Below, in pieces: positions 17,540 to 24,686 of a DNA stretch of 26,958 nucleotides. The translations under genes and the position numbers were made by a program. This stretch comes from a bacterium (lineage in GTDB: Bacteria > CSSED10-310 > JAJRTK01): the NCBI GenBank assembly GCA_024278345.1, contig JAJRTK010000359.1, forward strand, positions 1 through 26,958, given 5' to 3'. Position 1 is the first letter of the stretch, and the number at the start of each line of letters is the position of its first letter. Below the pieces are notes generated by a model that was not told the origin of the DNA, did not search any database, and saw only the letters and a list, made by a program, of their open reading frames with translations.

Positions 17540-18475
17540 ATGACACCAAAGTTCGATGTGTTGTGCGTCGGTTTTTCATGTACCGATTTGGTGATCCCGT
17601 ACTCCGGTCTCCCCGTGTACGACAGGAAGAGACAGGTACACGGACTGCGCTTCCATGGTGGCGGCCCTGCGGCTACGGCAGCCATTGCCCTTCGTCGCTT
17701 GGGTCTCAAGACTGCCCTTGTCACGGCCTTGGGCGATGACGAATGGGGACGTGTTTCCAAAAGCAGCCTGGAACGGGAGAGGGTCGAGCTCTTCGGGCCT
17801 GTTTCTCAGAAGGGCGTCCGCTCCCCGTTGTCCGTGATTCTTGCCGATCCTGATGGAGGTGCAAGGACGATTCTCTGGAATCGAGGCACCCTGGCGCCAC
17901 CCTCGCCCAAAGATGTGCGGCGATGCTTTGACGGCGTGAAGCTGGTTCTCATCGACGAACTTTACCCGAAGGCTGCCCTCGAAGCTGTGCTGGTGGCGGA
18001 AGCCCTGGGGATTCCCGTCGTTTTTGACGCCGGAACCGCCGCTCCGGAGTTGGAGGAGTTAGTAAAAAGAGTTACTGTTTTAGCCGCTTCTCAGCATTTT
18101 CCCCAAGGAATGACGGGGATCTCCCAACCTCGACAAGCCTTGGAGGCTCTGTTTCGGATGAATGGCCGCCCGGTCATCTCGACGCGGGGAAAGGATGGCT
18201 GCTGGCTCTTGGACGAACGGGGCCTTCGCACTTTTCCGGCTCCGGTCGTGGCCGCCGTGGATACCACTGGGGCTGGAGACGCATTTCATGCCGCTCTGGC
18301 GTTTGCTTTTTACATGGCCTGGCCATTGGAGAAGTGTCTGGAATTCGCGAACTTCTATGGGGCTCAGAACTGTTGTGCCTTGGGTGCAAGGGGCCGCTTG
18401 CTTGGGCTGGAAGAGGTGGAGGAATGGCTGCACGCCCACCTTCCCGTCCCGAGCCAACCTGTAAGGAGGAGCTGA
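17540..18475 (+). CDS. PfkB-family carbohydrate kinase
   Basis: Predicted ATP-dependent kinase of a sugar or sugar-like compound, cytosolic, 311 aa from ATG 17540. Seen: the N-terminal 'DVLCVGFSCTDLV', the sugar-binding 'FHGGGPAATAAIALRRLG', 'VILADPDGGARTILWNRGT', and the catalytic D241-T-T-G-A-G-D247 motif, intact in contrast to the preceding gene. The overall pattern resembles ribokinase and ketohexokinase-type members, but the substrate cannot be read from the sequence. A GTG at 17528, with AAAGG four bases upstream, is an alternative start; the TTG at 17516 overlaps the previous stop. It follows the HldE-like pseudokinase almost without a gap, and its end contains the ribosome-binding site of the ThiF-like gene. 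Confidence 0.88.
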   Translation: MTPKFDVLCVGFSCTDLVIPYSGLPVYDRKRQVHGLRFHGGGPAATAAIALRRLGLKTALVTALGDDEWGRVSKSSLERERVELFGPVSQKGVRSPLSVILADPDGGARTILWNRGTLAPPSPKDVRRCFDGVKLVLIDELYPKAALEAVLVAEALGIPVVFDAGTAAPELEELVKRVTVLAASQHFPQGMTGISQPRQALEALFRMNGRPVISTRGKDGCWLLDERGLRTFPAPVVAAVDTTGAGDAFHAALAFAFYMAWPLEKCLEFANFYGAQNCCALGARGRLLGLEEVEEWLHAHLPVPSQPVRRS

Positions 18476-18478
18476 GCT

Positions 18479-19267
18479 TTGCTGGATGCTCTGGAGATGC
18501 TGGGCCCGGAGGAGCTGGAGCGATACAGTCGGCAAATGCTCCTCCGACCCATGGGCGGAACTGGACAGATTCGCCTCAAAAAGGGATCCATCCTGGTCTT
18601 AGGCGCTGGAGGCCTTGGCTGTCCGGCCCTTCTTTACCTGGTGACGGCAGGGGTTGGCCGTGTGGCAATTAGTGACCCGGATCGGGTCGAGCTCAGCAAT
18701 CTGGGGCGGCAGGTCCTCTTCCATCATCAGATGATAGGGGAGAGGAAAGCGGAGGCTGCGGCCAGGGTTTTGCATTGCTTGAATCCCAACGTCAAGATTG
18801 ATGTGTTGCCTGAGCGCCTGGATGGGCCACACTTGGGAAGGCTGGTTTCTGCTTGCGATGTAGTGATCGAGGCAACGGACAGTTTCGACTCGAAGTTCGC
18901 GGTGAACGATCTTGCCTTGAAGTTGGGAAAGACAGCCGTGATCGGCGCGGTCCTCGGCTTTTCTGGACAGATCACCACTGTGCGTGGGGGGGAAAGGGGA
19001 TGCTACCGCTGTCTTTTCGAAGGCCCTCCTGCCGCAGATGAAGCGAGGCGGTGCCAGGATGCCGGAATTTTAGGGGCCGTAGCAGGAATCATGGGCGCCT
19101 TGCAGGCCCTGGAAGCTATCAAGGCTTTGCTTGGTGTTGGAGATCTTCTCTTGAGGAGAATCCTCCAACTGGACGGTCTTGGAAGCGGATTTCGGCAGGT
19201 CGAATTCCGCCCGCGGCCTGGTTGTTCGGCCTGCGGTGGCGCCGGTCGGGCATCGGCGCGTTTTTAG
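18479..19267 (+). CDS. ThiF/MoeB-type E1-like adenylyltransferase
   Basis: Members of this family adenylate the C-terminus of a small ubiquitin-fold sulfur carrier (ThiS, MoaD or similar), as in thiamine or molybdopterin synthesis. The 262-aa protein shows the nucleotide-binding G42-A-G-G-L-G47 loop, D66 and D68, 'VELSNLGRQ' with R77, the stretch 'CQDAGILGAVAGIMGALQALEAIK', and two zinc-binding pairs, C175-Y-R-C178 and C249-S-A-C252. There is no C-terminal rhodanese domain. The start is TTG 18479: AAGGAGGA lies eight bases upstream, whereas the later ATG at 18497 has no such site. It lies three bases after the PfkB stop. No ThiS- or MoaD-like protein ending in Gly-Gly is in the window, so the partner is unknown. 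Confidence 0.88.
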   Translation: MLDALEMLGPEELERYSRQMLLRPMGGTGQIRLKKGSILVLGAGGLGCPALLYLVTAGVGRVAISDPDRVELSNLGRQVLFHHQMIGERKAEAAARVLHCLNPNVKIDVLPERLDGPHLGRLVSACDVVIEATDSFDSKFAVNDLALKLGKTAVIGAVLGFSGQITTVRGGERGCYRCLFEGPPAADEARRCQDAGILGAVAGIMGALQALEAIKALLGVGDLLLRRILQLDGLGSGFRQVEFRPRPGCSACGGAGRASARF

Positions 19268-19315
19268 GAGAAGCCGAGTCATTGATTTCCGCCCGCTGCT
19301 GCCACGGCATCGCGG

Positions 19316-19672
19316 ATGGCGAAATGGATGCCAATTTACTCCCACTGGGGCAGAAGCATGGAGCTGGAAAGAGGTTTTGCGGTCGTCAAAATATACACGG
19401 AACAGTTTGCCATTGTTGGTAAGATCTTGCTCGTCGAGCGAGAGTACAATCGCGGGAGACTGTCAGACTACATGAATCGGGCGGACATGAAGTTCGTCCC
19501 ACTGCACGAAGCGTACGTTTTTTCCTTACGAACCAAGAAGGCAGTGAGCAGCAAATCCTTCATGCTCTTGAACAAAAACGCAATTAGTCTGATTATCCCA
19601 GCCAGGGAGCCCGAAGATCGAAGCTCGGATGTGAGTATGGAGGCGTTTGGCCTTGAAGCCTTGGATTCCTGA
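19316..19672 (+). CDS. Small protein of unknown function
   Basis: The frame encodes 118 aa from ATG 19316, or 104 aa from ATG 19358, which may be the truer start because recognisable folding patterns begin there ('FAVVKIYTEQFAIVGKILL'). The alternating hydrophobic pattern and the segments 'RGRLSDYMNRADMKFVPL' and 'FMLLNKNAISLIIP' look like a small beta-rich domain, and I recall similar 'RLSDxLN' small proteins without a firm name. It ends in 'FGLEALDS', with no Gly-Gly tail, so it is not an obvious substrate of the neighbouring E1-like enzyme. Neither start has a strong ribosome-binding site. Its 3' end overlaps the start of lnt by about 20 nt, suggesting translational coupling. Confidence 0.6.
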   Translation: MAKWMPIYSHWGRSMELERGFAVVKIYTEQFAIVGKILLVEREYNRGRLSDYMNRADMKFVPLHEAYVFSLRTKKAVSSKSFMLLNKNAISLIIPAREPEDRSSDVSMEAFGLEALDS

Positions 19673-21248
19673 TCTCAAGCAGCGCCTCGACCCGCGCCAC
19701 TGGCGAGGATTCTTGTTGGCCTCGGTCTCGGGAACGGCATTGGCGTTGCTCTTTCCCGAAGTGGGCTGGTGGCCTCTGGCATTTGTTGCGCTTGTACCCT
19801 TGATGATGGCGGTGGAAGGCCAACCGCCGCCACGGGCGTTTCGCTTTGGTTTTTGGTCTGGATTTCTTTACTTTGCCGGTTCCCTGAGCTGGCTTGAATA
19901 CACTCTCGAGCACTTTGGTCACCTGCCGGAGCCCGTTGCTTGGTCGTTGATCTGTTTACTGGCTTTCTATCTTGCGCTGTACCCGGCTCTTTGCTGTTTT
20001 TTGATGGCAAAAAGCAGATTGAGCTCGTGGCCTTACGAATTGAAGTTCGCGGTGTTCTGGGTGGCAATGGAGGGGATTCGAGGGACCGCACTCACGGGTT
20101 TTCCTTGGAATCTCCTTGGCTATGGAGTCGGGGATAGTCTGCTCCTTGTTCAGCTTGCCGACATTGGGGGTGTCTATGGCCTGAGCTTCTACTTGGTCAT
20201 CGTCAACGGATTGCTGTTCAAGGTTTTTTTTTCCGGAAAGAGAGACTTCTTTCGGCATCGAGCTCTCCTGGCTCTGCTGCTCCTTGCCGCGGGGTTTGGG
20301 TATGGAGTGATGCGGCTTTCGGAAACTCCTCCCACGCGGAGTTTTCGATTGGCTTTGGTGCAACACAACCCGCTCCAGGAGGAGAAGTGGAACCCTCGTT
20401 ACCGCGATACTCTCATGGAGTCCCTCTACGGCTTGAGCCGCCGCGCGGCGGAGAAGGAGCCGGATTTATTGGTCTGGCCCGAGGCGGCAACTCCCTTTTG
20501 GTTTCGGCACTACCGGTCCTACCGTAGTCGGGTGGCCGAGCTCGTTCACGAGCTTGGAATCCCCCTTCTATTGGGTTCACCGGACAAGGATCGGCCCACG
20601 GCCCGGCGGACGAATTCGGCATTCCTATTGGATCGAAGCGGGGAGATCGTGGGAAGATACGACAAAATGAAGCTGGTGCCATTCGGGGAATATGTGCCTC
20701 TTCGGAGATTGCTCTTCTTCGTACAGAAGATGGTGGAGCTGGGAGGGAGTTTTTCCGCGGGTGACACCCCTACGGTCTTCCGGACGGAGAAGGCCCGTTT
20801 TTCGGTGGCGATTTGTTTCGAAAGCCTTTTCGGGGAGTTGATAGCCGATTTCGTAGACCGCGGAGCTGAATTTCTGGTGGTGCTCACCAACGACTCTTGG
20901 TTCGGAGAAACGGCCGGGGCGGCTCAGCACCTGAGTTTTGTCCGTTTCCGGGCGGTAGAAACTCGTCGCCCGATTGCACAAGCGGCGCAGAGCGGCTATA
21001 GCGCTGTGTTCGATGGGCGTGGACGGTTACTGAGAAAAACGGATCTTGGCGAGGCGGCGGTGATTGTCCAGGAGCTTCACCTCTCTTTGGAGCAAAGGAA
21101 GACCTGGTACGTCGAGTTTGGGGACTGGGTCGTCTATCTGGCCTGGTTGAGTGCGTTGGTCTTGGCGGTGGTTTCCCGTCTTGGGGCGGGCACCGGTGAA
21201 TCGGGGAAGAATAGGCGAGGGGCGGCGGCCGGATGGACGCCGACGTGA
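19653..21248 (+). CDS. lnt: Apolipoprotein N-acyltransferase
   Basis: Transfers the third acyl chain from a phospholipid to the N-terminal cysteine of lipoproteins in the inner membrane, the last maturation step before Lol export. The 531-aa protein has an N-terminal block of several TM segments, a periplasmic carbon-nitrogen hydrolase domain, and a last TM segment near the C-terminus ('WVVYLAWLSALVLAVV'). The nitrilase-type triad is visible: E277 in 'WPEAATPF', K338 in 'YDKMKLVPFGEYVPLR' and C388 in 'AICFESLFG', matching E267, K335 and C387 of E. coli. No ATG occurs before the first TM segment. TTG 19653 has GGAGG nine bases upstream; TTG 19647 is the other choice. LolC/E-type and LolD genes lie shortly downstream. 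Confidence 0.95.
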   Translation: MKPWIPDLKQRLDPRHWRGFLLASVSGTALALLFPEVGWWPLAFVALVPLMMAVEGQPPPRAFRFGFWSGFLYFAGSLSWLEYTLEHFGHLPEPVAWSLICLLAFYLALYPALCCFLMAKSRLSSWPYELKFAVFWVAMEGIRGTALTGFPWNLLGYGVGDSLLLVQLADIGGVYGLSFYLVIVNGLLFKVFFSGKRDFFRHRALLALLLLAAGFGYGVMRLSETPPTRSFRLALVQHNPLQEEKWNPRYRDTLMESLYGLSRRAAEKEPDLLVWPEAATPFWFRHYRSYRSRVAELVHELGIPLLLGSPDKDRPTARRTNSAFLLDRSGEIVGRYDKMKLVPFGEYVPLRRLLFFVQKMVELGGSFSAGDTPTVFRTEKARFSVAICFESLFGELIADFVDRGAEFLVVLTNDSWFGETAGAAQHLSFVRFRAVETRRPIAQAAQSGYSAVFDGRGRLLRKTDLGEAAVIVQELHLSLEQRKTWYVEFGDWVVYLAWLSALVLAVVSRLGAGTGESGKNRRGAAAGWTPT

Positions 21249-21317
21249 GCGGACTCAACTCAAGAGAAGAGAATTCGTGCTTGGATGGTTCAACGATTTT
21301 GGAAAGGGGCTTGACTG

Positions 21318-22413
21318 ATGGCCGTGGAAAGGGCTGCCGAGAAGATACGGGAGATTCGGGAACGCTTCACCGCCCTGCGGAGGCATCTTTGACCGGGAAA
21401 AGCTCGAGGAGGAATTGGGCAGGCTGGAGAAGGAGCTCCAAAGGCCCGACTTCTGGAATCGCCAAGAAGCCGCGCAGCGTTCGCTCAAGAGCCACAAGGA
21501 GGTTGCGAACACCTTGAACAAGTTGGCGAAGTTCGAGGAAGAGCTCGAAGATCTCGATGTCTTGGATCAACTTGCCGAGGAAGACGAAGAGCTTGAACGG
21601 GAGTTGGCTCTGGCCCTGAAGCGCGTGGCGGGGGAGCTTGAGGAGTTCGTGCTTCGACAGACACTTGTCGGGGAGCACGATCTTTGTAACGCGATTCTTT
21701 CGATCCACCCAGGTGCCGGGGGCACGGAGTCCCAAGACTGGGCTCAGATGCTTTTCCGGATGTATGGCCGTTGGGTGGAGCGCCACCCGGAATACCAATC
21801 AGAGCTCCTGGATTTGCAGCCGGGAGAGGAAGCGGGCATCAAGAGCGCGACGTTGTTGATCAAGGGCAGTTATGCTTATGGGTTTCTCCTGTCGGAGACC
21901 GGTGTGCATAGGCTGGTCCGGATCTCTCCTTTCGATGCTTCAGGCCGTCGGCATACGTCGTTTGCGTCGGTGTTCGTTTTTCCTGAATTGGACGACGACG
22001 TGGAGGTGGAAATTGATGAGGGGGATCTCCGGGTGGATACGTACCGCTCCTCGTCCGCTGGCGGGCAACATGTGAATGTTACGGACTCGGCGGTCCGCAT
22101 CACTCACCTGCCTACCGGGATCGTCGTTCAGTGCCAAAACGAACGGAGCCAGCACAAGAATCGGAGCACCGCGATGAAGATTCTTCGGGCGAGGATGTAC
22201 GACTATTTGGAGGCGGAACGGCAGAAGGAGATAGACAAGCTCAGCGGCGAAAAAACGGATATCGCGTGGGGGCACCAGATTCGGTCTTATGTGCTTCAGC
22301 CCTACCGTTTGGTCAAGGATCATCGGACAGGATTGGAGATAGGCAACGTGGATTCGGTGTTGGATGGCGGAATCGAACCGCTCATACGGGCCTATTTGAC
22401 AAGGGGCCAATGA
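21318..22413 (+). CDS. prfB: Peptide chain release factor 2, made by programmed +1 frameshift
   Basis: RF2 terminates translation at UGA and UAA. Translation begins at ATG 21318 (GGAAAGGGG eight bases upstream), reads 24 codons, meets TGA at 21390-21392 and continues in the +1 frame from GAC at 21391, giving 364 aa, practically the length of E. coli RF2. In the fused numbering, the stop-codon recognition motif is S203-P-F205 and the peptidyl hydrolysis motif is G248-G-Q250, within two residues of the E. coli positions. Reading only the downstream frame would lose the N-terminal helix. The gene starts 69 nt after lnt and stops 19 nt before the LolC/E-type gene. Confidence 0.97.
21381..21393 (+). 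promoter_or_regulatory. prfB: Programmed +1 frameshift site of prfB
   Basis: The slippery CTT TGA C at 21387-21393 is preceded by an internal Shine-Dalgarno-like GGAGG whose last base lies three nucleotides before CTT. This is the layout of the known E. coli site (AGGGGG TAT CTT TGA C). When RF2 is scarce, recognition of the in-frame TGA is slow and ribosomes slip to the +1 frame, so RF2 regulates its own synthesis. Confidence 0.95.
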
Positions 22414-22432
22414 GCATGCTGGCGAGGCATGC

Positions 22433-23683
22433 ATGACCTTCGAGCTTCGAATTGCCCTGCGGTTTCTGGCTTCTCGCCGGCGGCGGCGAGCTTTATCGTT
22501 CGTCAGTTGGATAGCGGTTGGCGGAGTGGCTTTGGGGGTTCTTGCCCTGATCGTCGTGCTTTCCGTGATGACCGGATTTCAGTTGGATTTGAGGGACCGC
22601 CTGGTGGGGGCGGATGCCCAGATTATGGTGACCCGGCCAAAGAAAGAGCCGCTTCTGAACTACCGCGAGCTGCGGGAGCGAATCTTGGCCATCCAAGATG
22701 TTGTGGAGGTTTCTCCGTTTTTTGATGTCAAGGCGATGATCCGGGCCGCGGGCTTCACTGGAGGCATCGAGCTCTTGGGAATCGATCCGGCCAACGTCGC
22801 GGGAATCGGGGAATTGCCCCATCAATTGGTACAGGGGCGCCTTGAGAACCTTCTAGAGCTCCAAAGGGGCATTGGGGGGGAACCGGCGGTTCCGGGGATT
22901 ATTCTTGGCGAGATCCTAGCGACGGACCTGCGCGTTTTTCCCGGCGAGCGGATCCAACTTCTCATTCCGGGAGCTATCAGCACGCCTCTGGGACGCAAGC
23001 CAAGGATCCGGACGTTTCAGGTGGTGGGCATTTTTAGGACCCGTCTTTACGAGTATGATTCCAGTCGAGCGTACGCACGGCTGGAGGATGCTTGGTCGCT
23101 GGCCGGCGCGAGGGGCGGCGTCACAGGCCTAGGTGCCAAAGTTTCTGAGCTTGAGCTCGTGCCCGGAGTCGCTTCTGAGATCAAGCGTGCGATTTCCCCG
23201 GATTTACGGGTCCGCGACTGGAGGCAAATGAACGCCGCTTTTTTCTCGGCGTTGGAGCTGGAAAAGTGGGCGATGTTCGTGATCCTCTGCCTGATTGTCG
23301 TTGTGGCTTCCTTCAATATTGTCTCGACCCTCACGATGAAGGTGATGGAAAAGAGTCGGGATATCGGTGTGCTCCGGGCATTGGGTGCGACAGAACACTC
23401 AATCTTGGCGGTCTTCGTCATCGAGGGACTTTGGATCGGGATTTTGGGGACGATTTTGGGAACCTATCTGGGGGTTTCGCTCTGCTATTTGGCGGATGCC
23501 CACCATCTGATCACCTCCGCCGCCCAGGTGTACGACGTCGCTTACCTTCCCTTCAAGACGCAACCGGTGGATGTTCTCATCGTCTGCTTTGCCTCCGTGA
23601 GTATCAGTTTTTTGACGGCTATCCCGCCTTCGCTGCAAGCGATGCACTTGGATCCCATCCTGGCGATTCGCGGCGACTCGTAG
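22433..23683 (+). CDS. Lipoprotein-releasing ABC transporter permease, LolC/LolE family
   Basis: Integral membrane subunit of the LolCDE complex, which extracts mature lipoproteins from the inner membrane for transfer to LolA. At 416 aa it has the expected size. Seen: an N-terminal amphipathic 'LRIALRFL' stretch, TM1 at about 22-48, a large periplasmic domain (about 50-270), and three TM segments in the C-terminal FtsX-type domain (about 278-300, 320-345 and 378-400), with the family motif 'EKSRDIGVLRALGAT'. The start ATG 22433 has GAGG about six bases upstream. Only one such permease gene is present; it could be LolC, LolE or a single LolF-type protein, so no symbol is given. LolD follows. 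Confidence 0.9.
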   Translation: MTFELRIALRFLASRRRRRALSFVSWIAVGGVALGVLALIVVLSVMTGFQLDLRDRLVGADAQIMVTRPKKEPLLNYRELRERILAIQDVVEVSPFFDVKAMIRAAGFTGGIELLGIDPANVAGIGELPHQLVQGRLENLLELQRGIGGEPAVPGIILGEILATDLRVFPGERIQLLIPGAISTPLGRKPRIRTFQVVGIFRTRLYEYDSSRAYARLEDAWSLAGARGGVTGLGAKVSELELVPGVASEIKRAISPDLRVRDWRQMNAAFFSALELEKWAMFVILCLIVVVASFNIVSTLTMKVMEKSRDIGVLRALGATEHSILAVFVIEGLWIGILGTILGTYLGVSLCYLADAHHLITSAAQVYDVAYLPFKTQPVDVLIVCFASVSISFLTAIPPSLQAMHLDPILAIRGDS

Positions 23684-23752
23684 CTTCCTTTTGCGCATTG
23701 GTGCCTGGATCCGGTAGGTGCTTTGCAGCCGCCCAGTGGTTTTTCAAGTGCG

Positions 23753-23777
23753 CCGGGCTTGGACACTCGCCGCCCGG
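23753..23777. repeat. Inverted repeat in the gap before lolD
   Basis: CCGGGC and GCCCGG are separated by 13 bases in the 125-bp gap between the permease gene and lolD. It could form a hairpin in the intercistronic RNA. There is no T tract, and its role is unknown. Confidence 0.3.
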
Positions 23778-23808
23778 GATTGAAGATTTCTCATCGCCAG
23801 AGTTTGTT

Positions 23809-24513
23809 ATGGATGTTCCTCGCGAAGCCAGGGTTCGACAATTCGTCTTGGAGCACGTGTACAAGAGCTACGCGATGGGAAGCGGCCGCGTGGAAGTCCT
23901 CAAGGATCTCAACGCGACGATTCCGGCGGGGGAGATCATTGCCTTGCTGGGTCGCTCTGGAAGCGGAAAGTCAACCCTGCTGCACCTTCTTGGAGCCCTG
24001 GATCGACCGACGTCGGGGAAAGTGTTTTTTGGCAACGAGGATCTATCGACCCTCCATCGCAAGGAGCTGGCAAGCTTCCGGAACTCGAACGTGGGATTCG
24101 TTTTTCAGTTTCACCATCTGCTTCCTGAATTCAACGCTCTGGAAAACGTGCTGATGCCTCAGTGGATCCAGGGCGGGAAGGATGGCAAGGAGAACGTCCG
24201 CCGAGCGACGAGGCTGCTGGAGAGGCTGGGCTTGGGGGCGCGGCAGACTCACCTGCCAGCGGAGTTATCGGGAGGAGAACAACAGAGGGTGGCCATTGCC
24301 CGGGCGTTGATGAACCGGCCCAAGGTTCTCTTGGCGGATGAACCCACGGGAAACCTCGATGAACAGACGAGCGAGCCGTTGATGGAGTTACTCCGGGAAT
24401 TGAATCGGGAAGAAGGTGTCACGCTCATTATCGCGACTCATGACAAGGATCTTACTTCCATGGCGAATGTGGTGCTCTATCTTCGGGACGGGAAGGCTTT
24501 CCGTGAAAAGTGA
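23809..24513 (+). CDS. lolD: Lipoprotein-releasing ABC transporter ATPase LolD
   Basis: ATPase subunit that powers lipoprotein release by LolCDE; 234 aa, the usual size. Seen: Walker A G48-R-S-G-S-G-K54-S, the Q-loop 'VFQFHHLLPEF' (the HHLLPEF stretch is characteristic of LolD), the signature 'LSGGEQQRVAIARAL', Walker B 'VLLADEPTGNLD' and the H-loop 'IATHD'. The same frame is open for more than 500 nt upstream across the permease gene, but ATG 23809 fits the family N-terminus, and the upstream peptide has no domain. The ribosome-binding site is weak. A 125-bp gap separates it from the permease gene. Confidence 0.95.
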   Translation: MDVPREARVRQFVLEHVYKSYAMGSGRVEVLKDLNATIPAGEIIALLGRSGSGKSTLLHLLGALDRPTSGKVFFGNEDLSTLHRKELASFRNSNVGFVFQFHHLLPEFNALENVLMPQWIQGGKDGKENVRRATRLLERLGLGARQTHLPAELSGGEQQRVAIARALMNRPKVLLADEPTGNLDEQTSEPLMELLRELNREEGVTLIIATHDKDLTSMANVVLYLRDGKAFREK

Positions 24514-24686
24514 TCTGGCTTACGCCGGTGCGGAGGATGTGGTTTGCGTCGGTATGGAGAGAGACAAATTGGGGGTGAAGTCTATGGAAGAAACGAGCTA
24601 GATGTTATTGTGTGTGATCGATCGCCGGGACAAAGGCAAGATCGATATTTTCTCCATGAGTTCCGGAAGGCTTAGGAGGCCGTCAG
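24514..24686 (+). other. Gap between lolD and clpC
   Basis: This 173-bp stretch has no convincing gene. A 15-codon frame (ATG 24554 to TAG) exists but lacks a clear ribosome-binding site. I see no CIRCE-type heat-shock operator and no good sigma70 pair. AGGAGG near its right end is the ribosome-binding site of clpC. Confidence 0.5.

Noticed and set aside
19316-19672. Small protein as ubiquitin-like carrier for the ThiF-like enzyme
   Set aside because: Its C-terminus is not Gly-Gly and I see no beta-grasp signature.
21390-21392. In-frame TGA in prfB as selenocysteine codon or inactivating mutation
   Set aside because: CTT TGA C with an internal GGAGG three bases upstream is the classical RF2 frameshift site, and the +1 frame gives a full-length RF2.
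23266-23808. Long N-terminal extension of the lolD frame
   Set aside because: The extension is read out of frame over the clearly coding permease gene; LolD homologues begin near ATG 23809.
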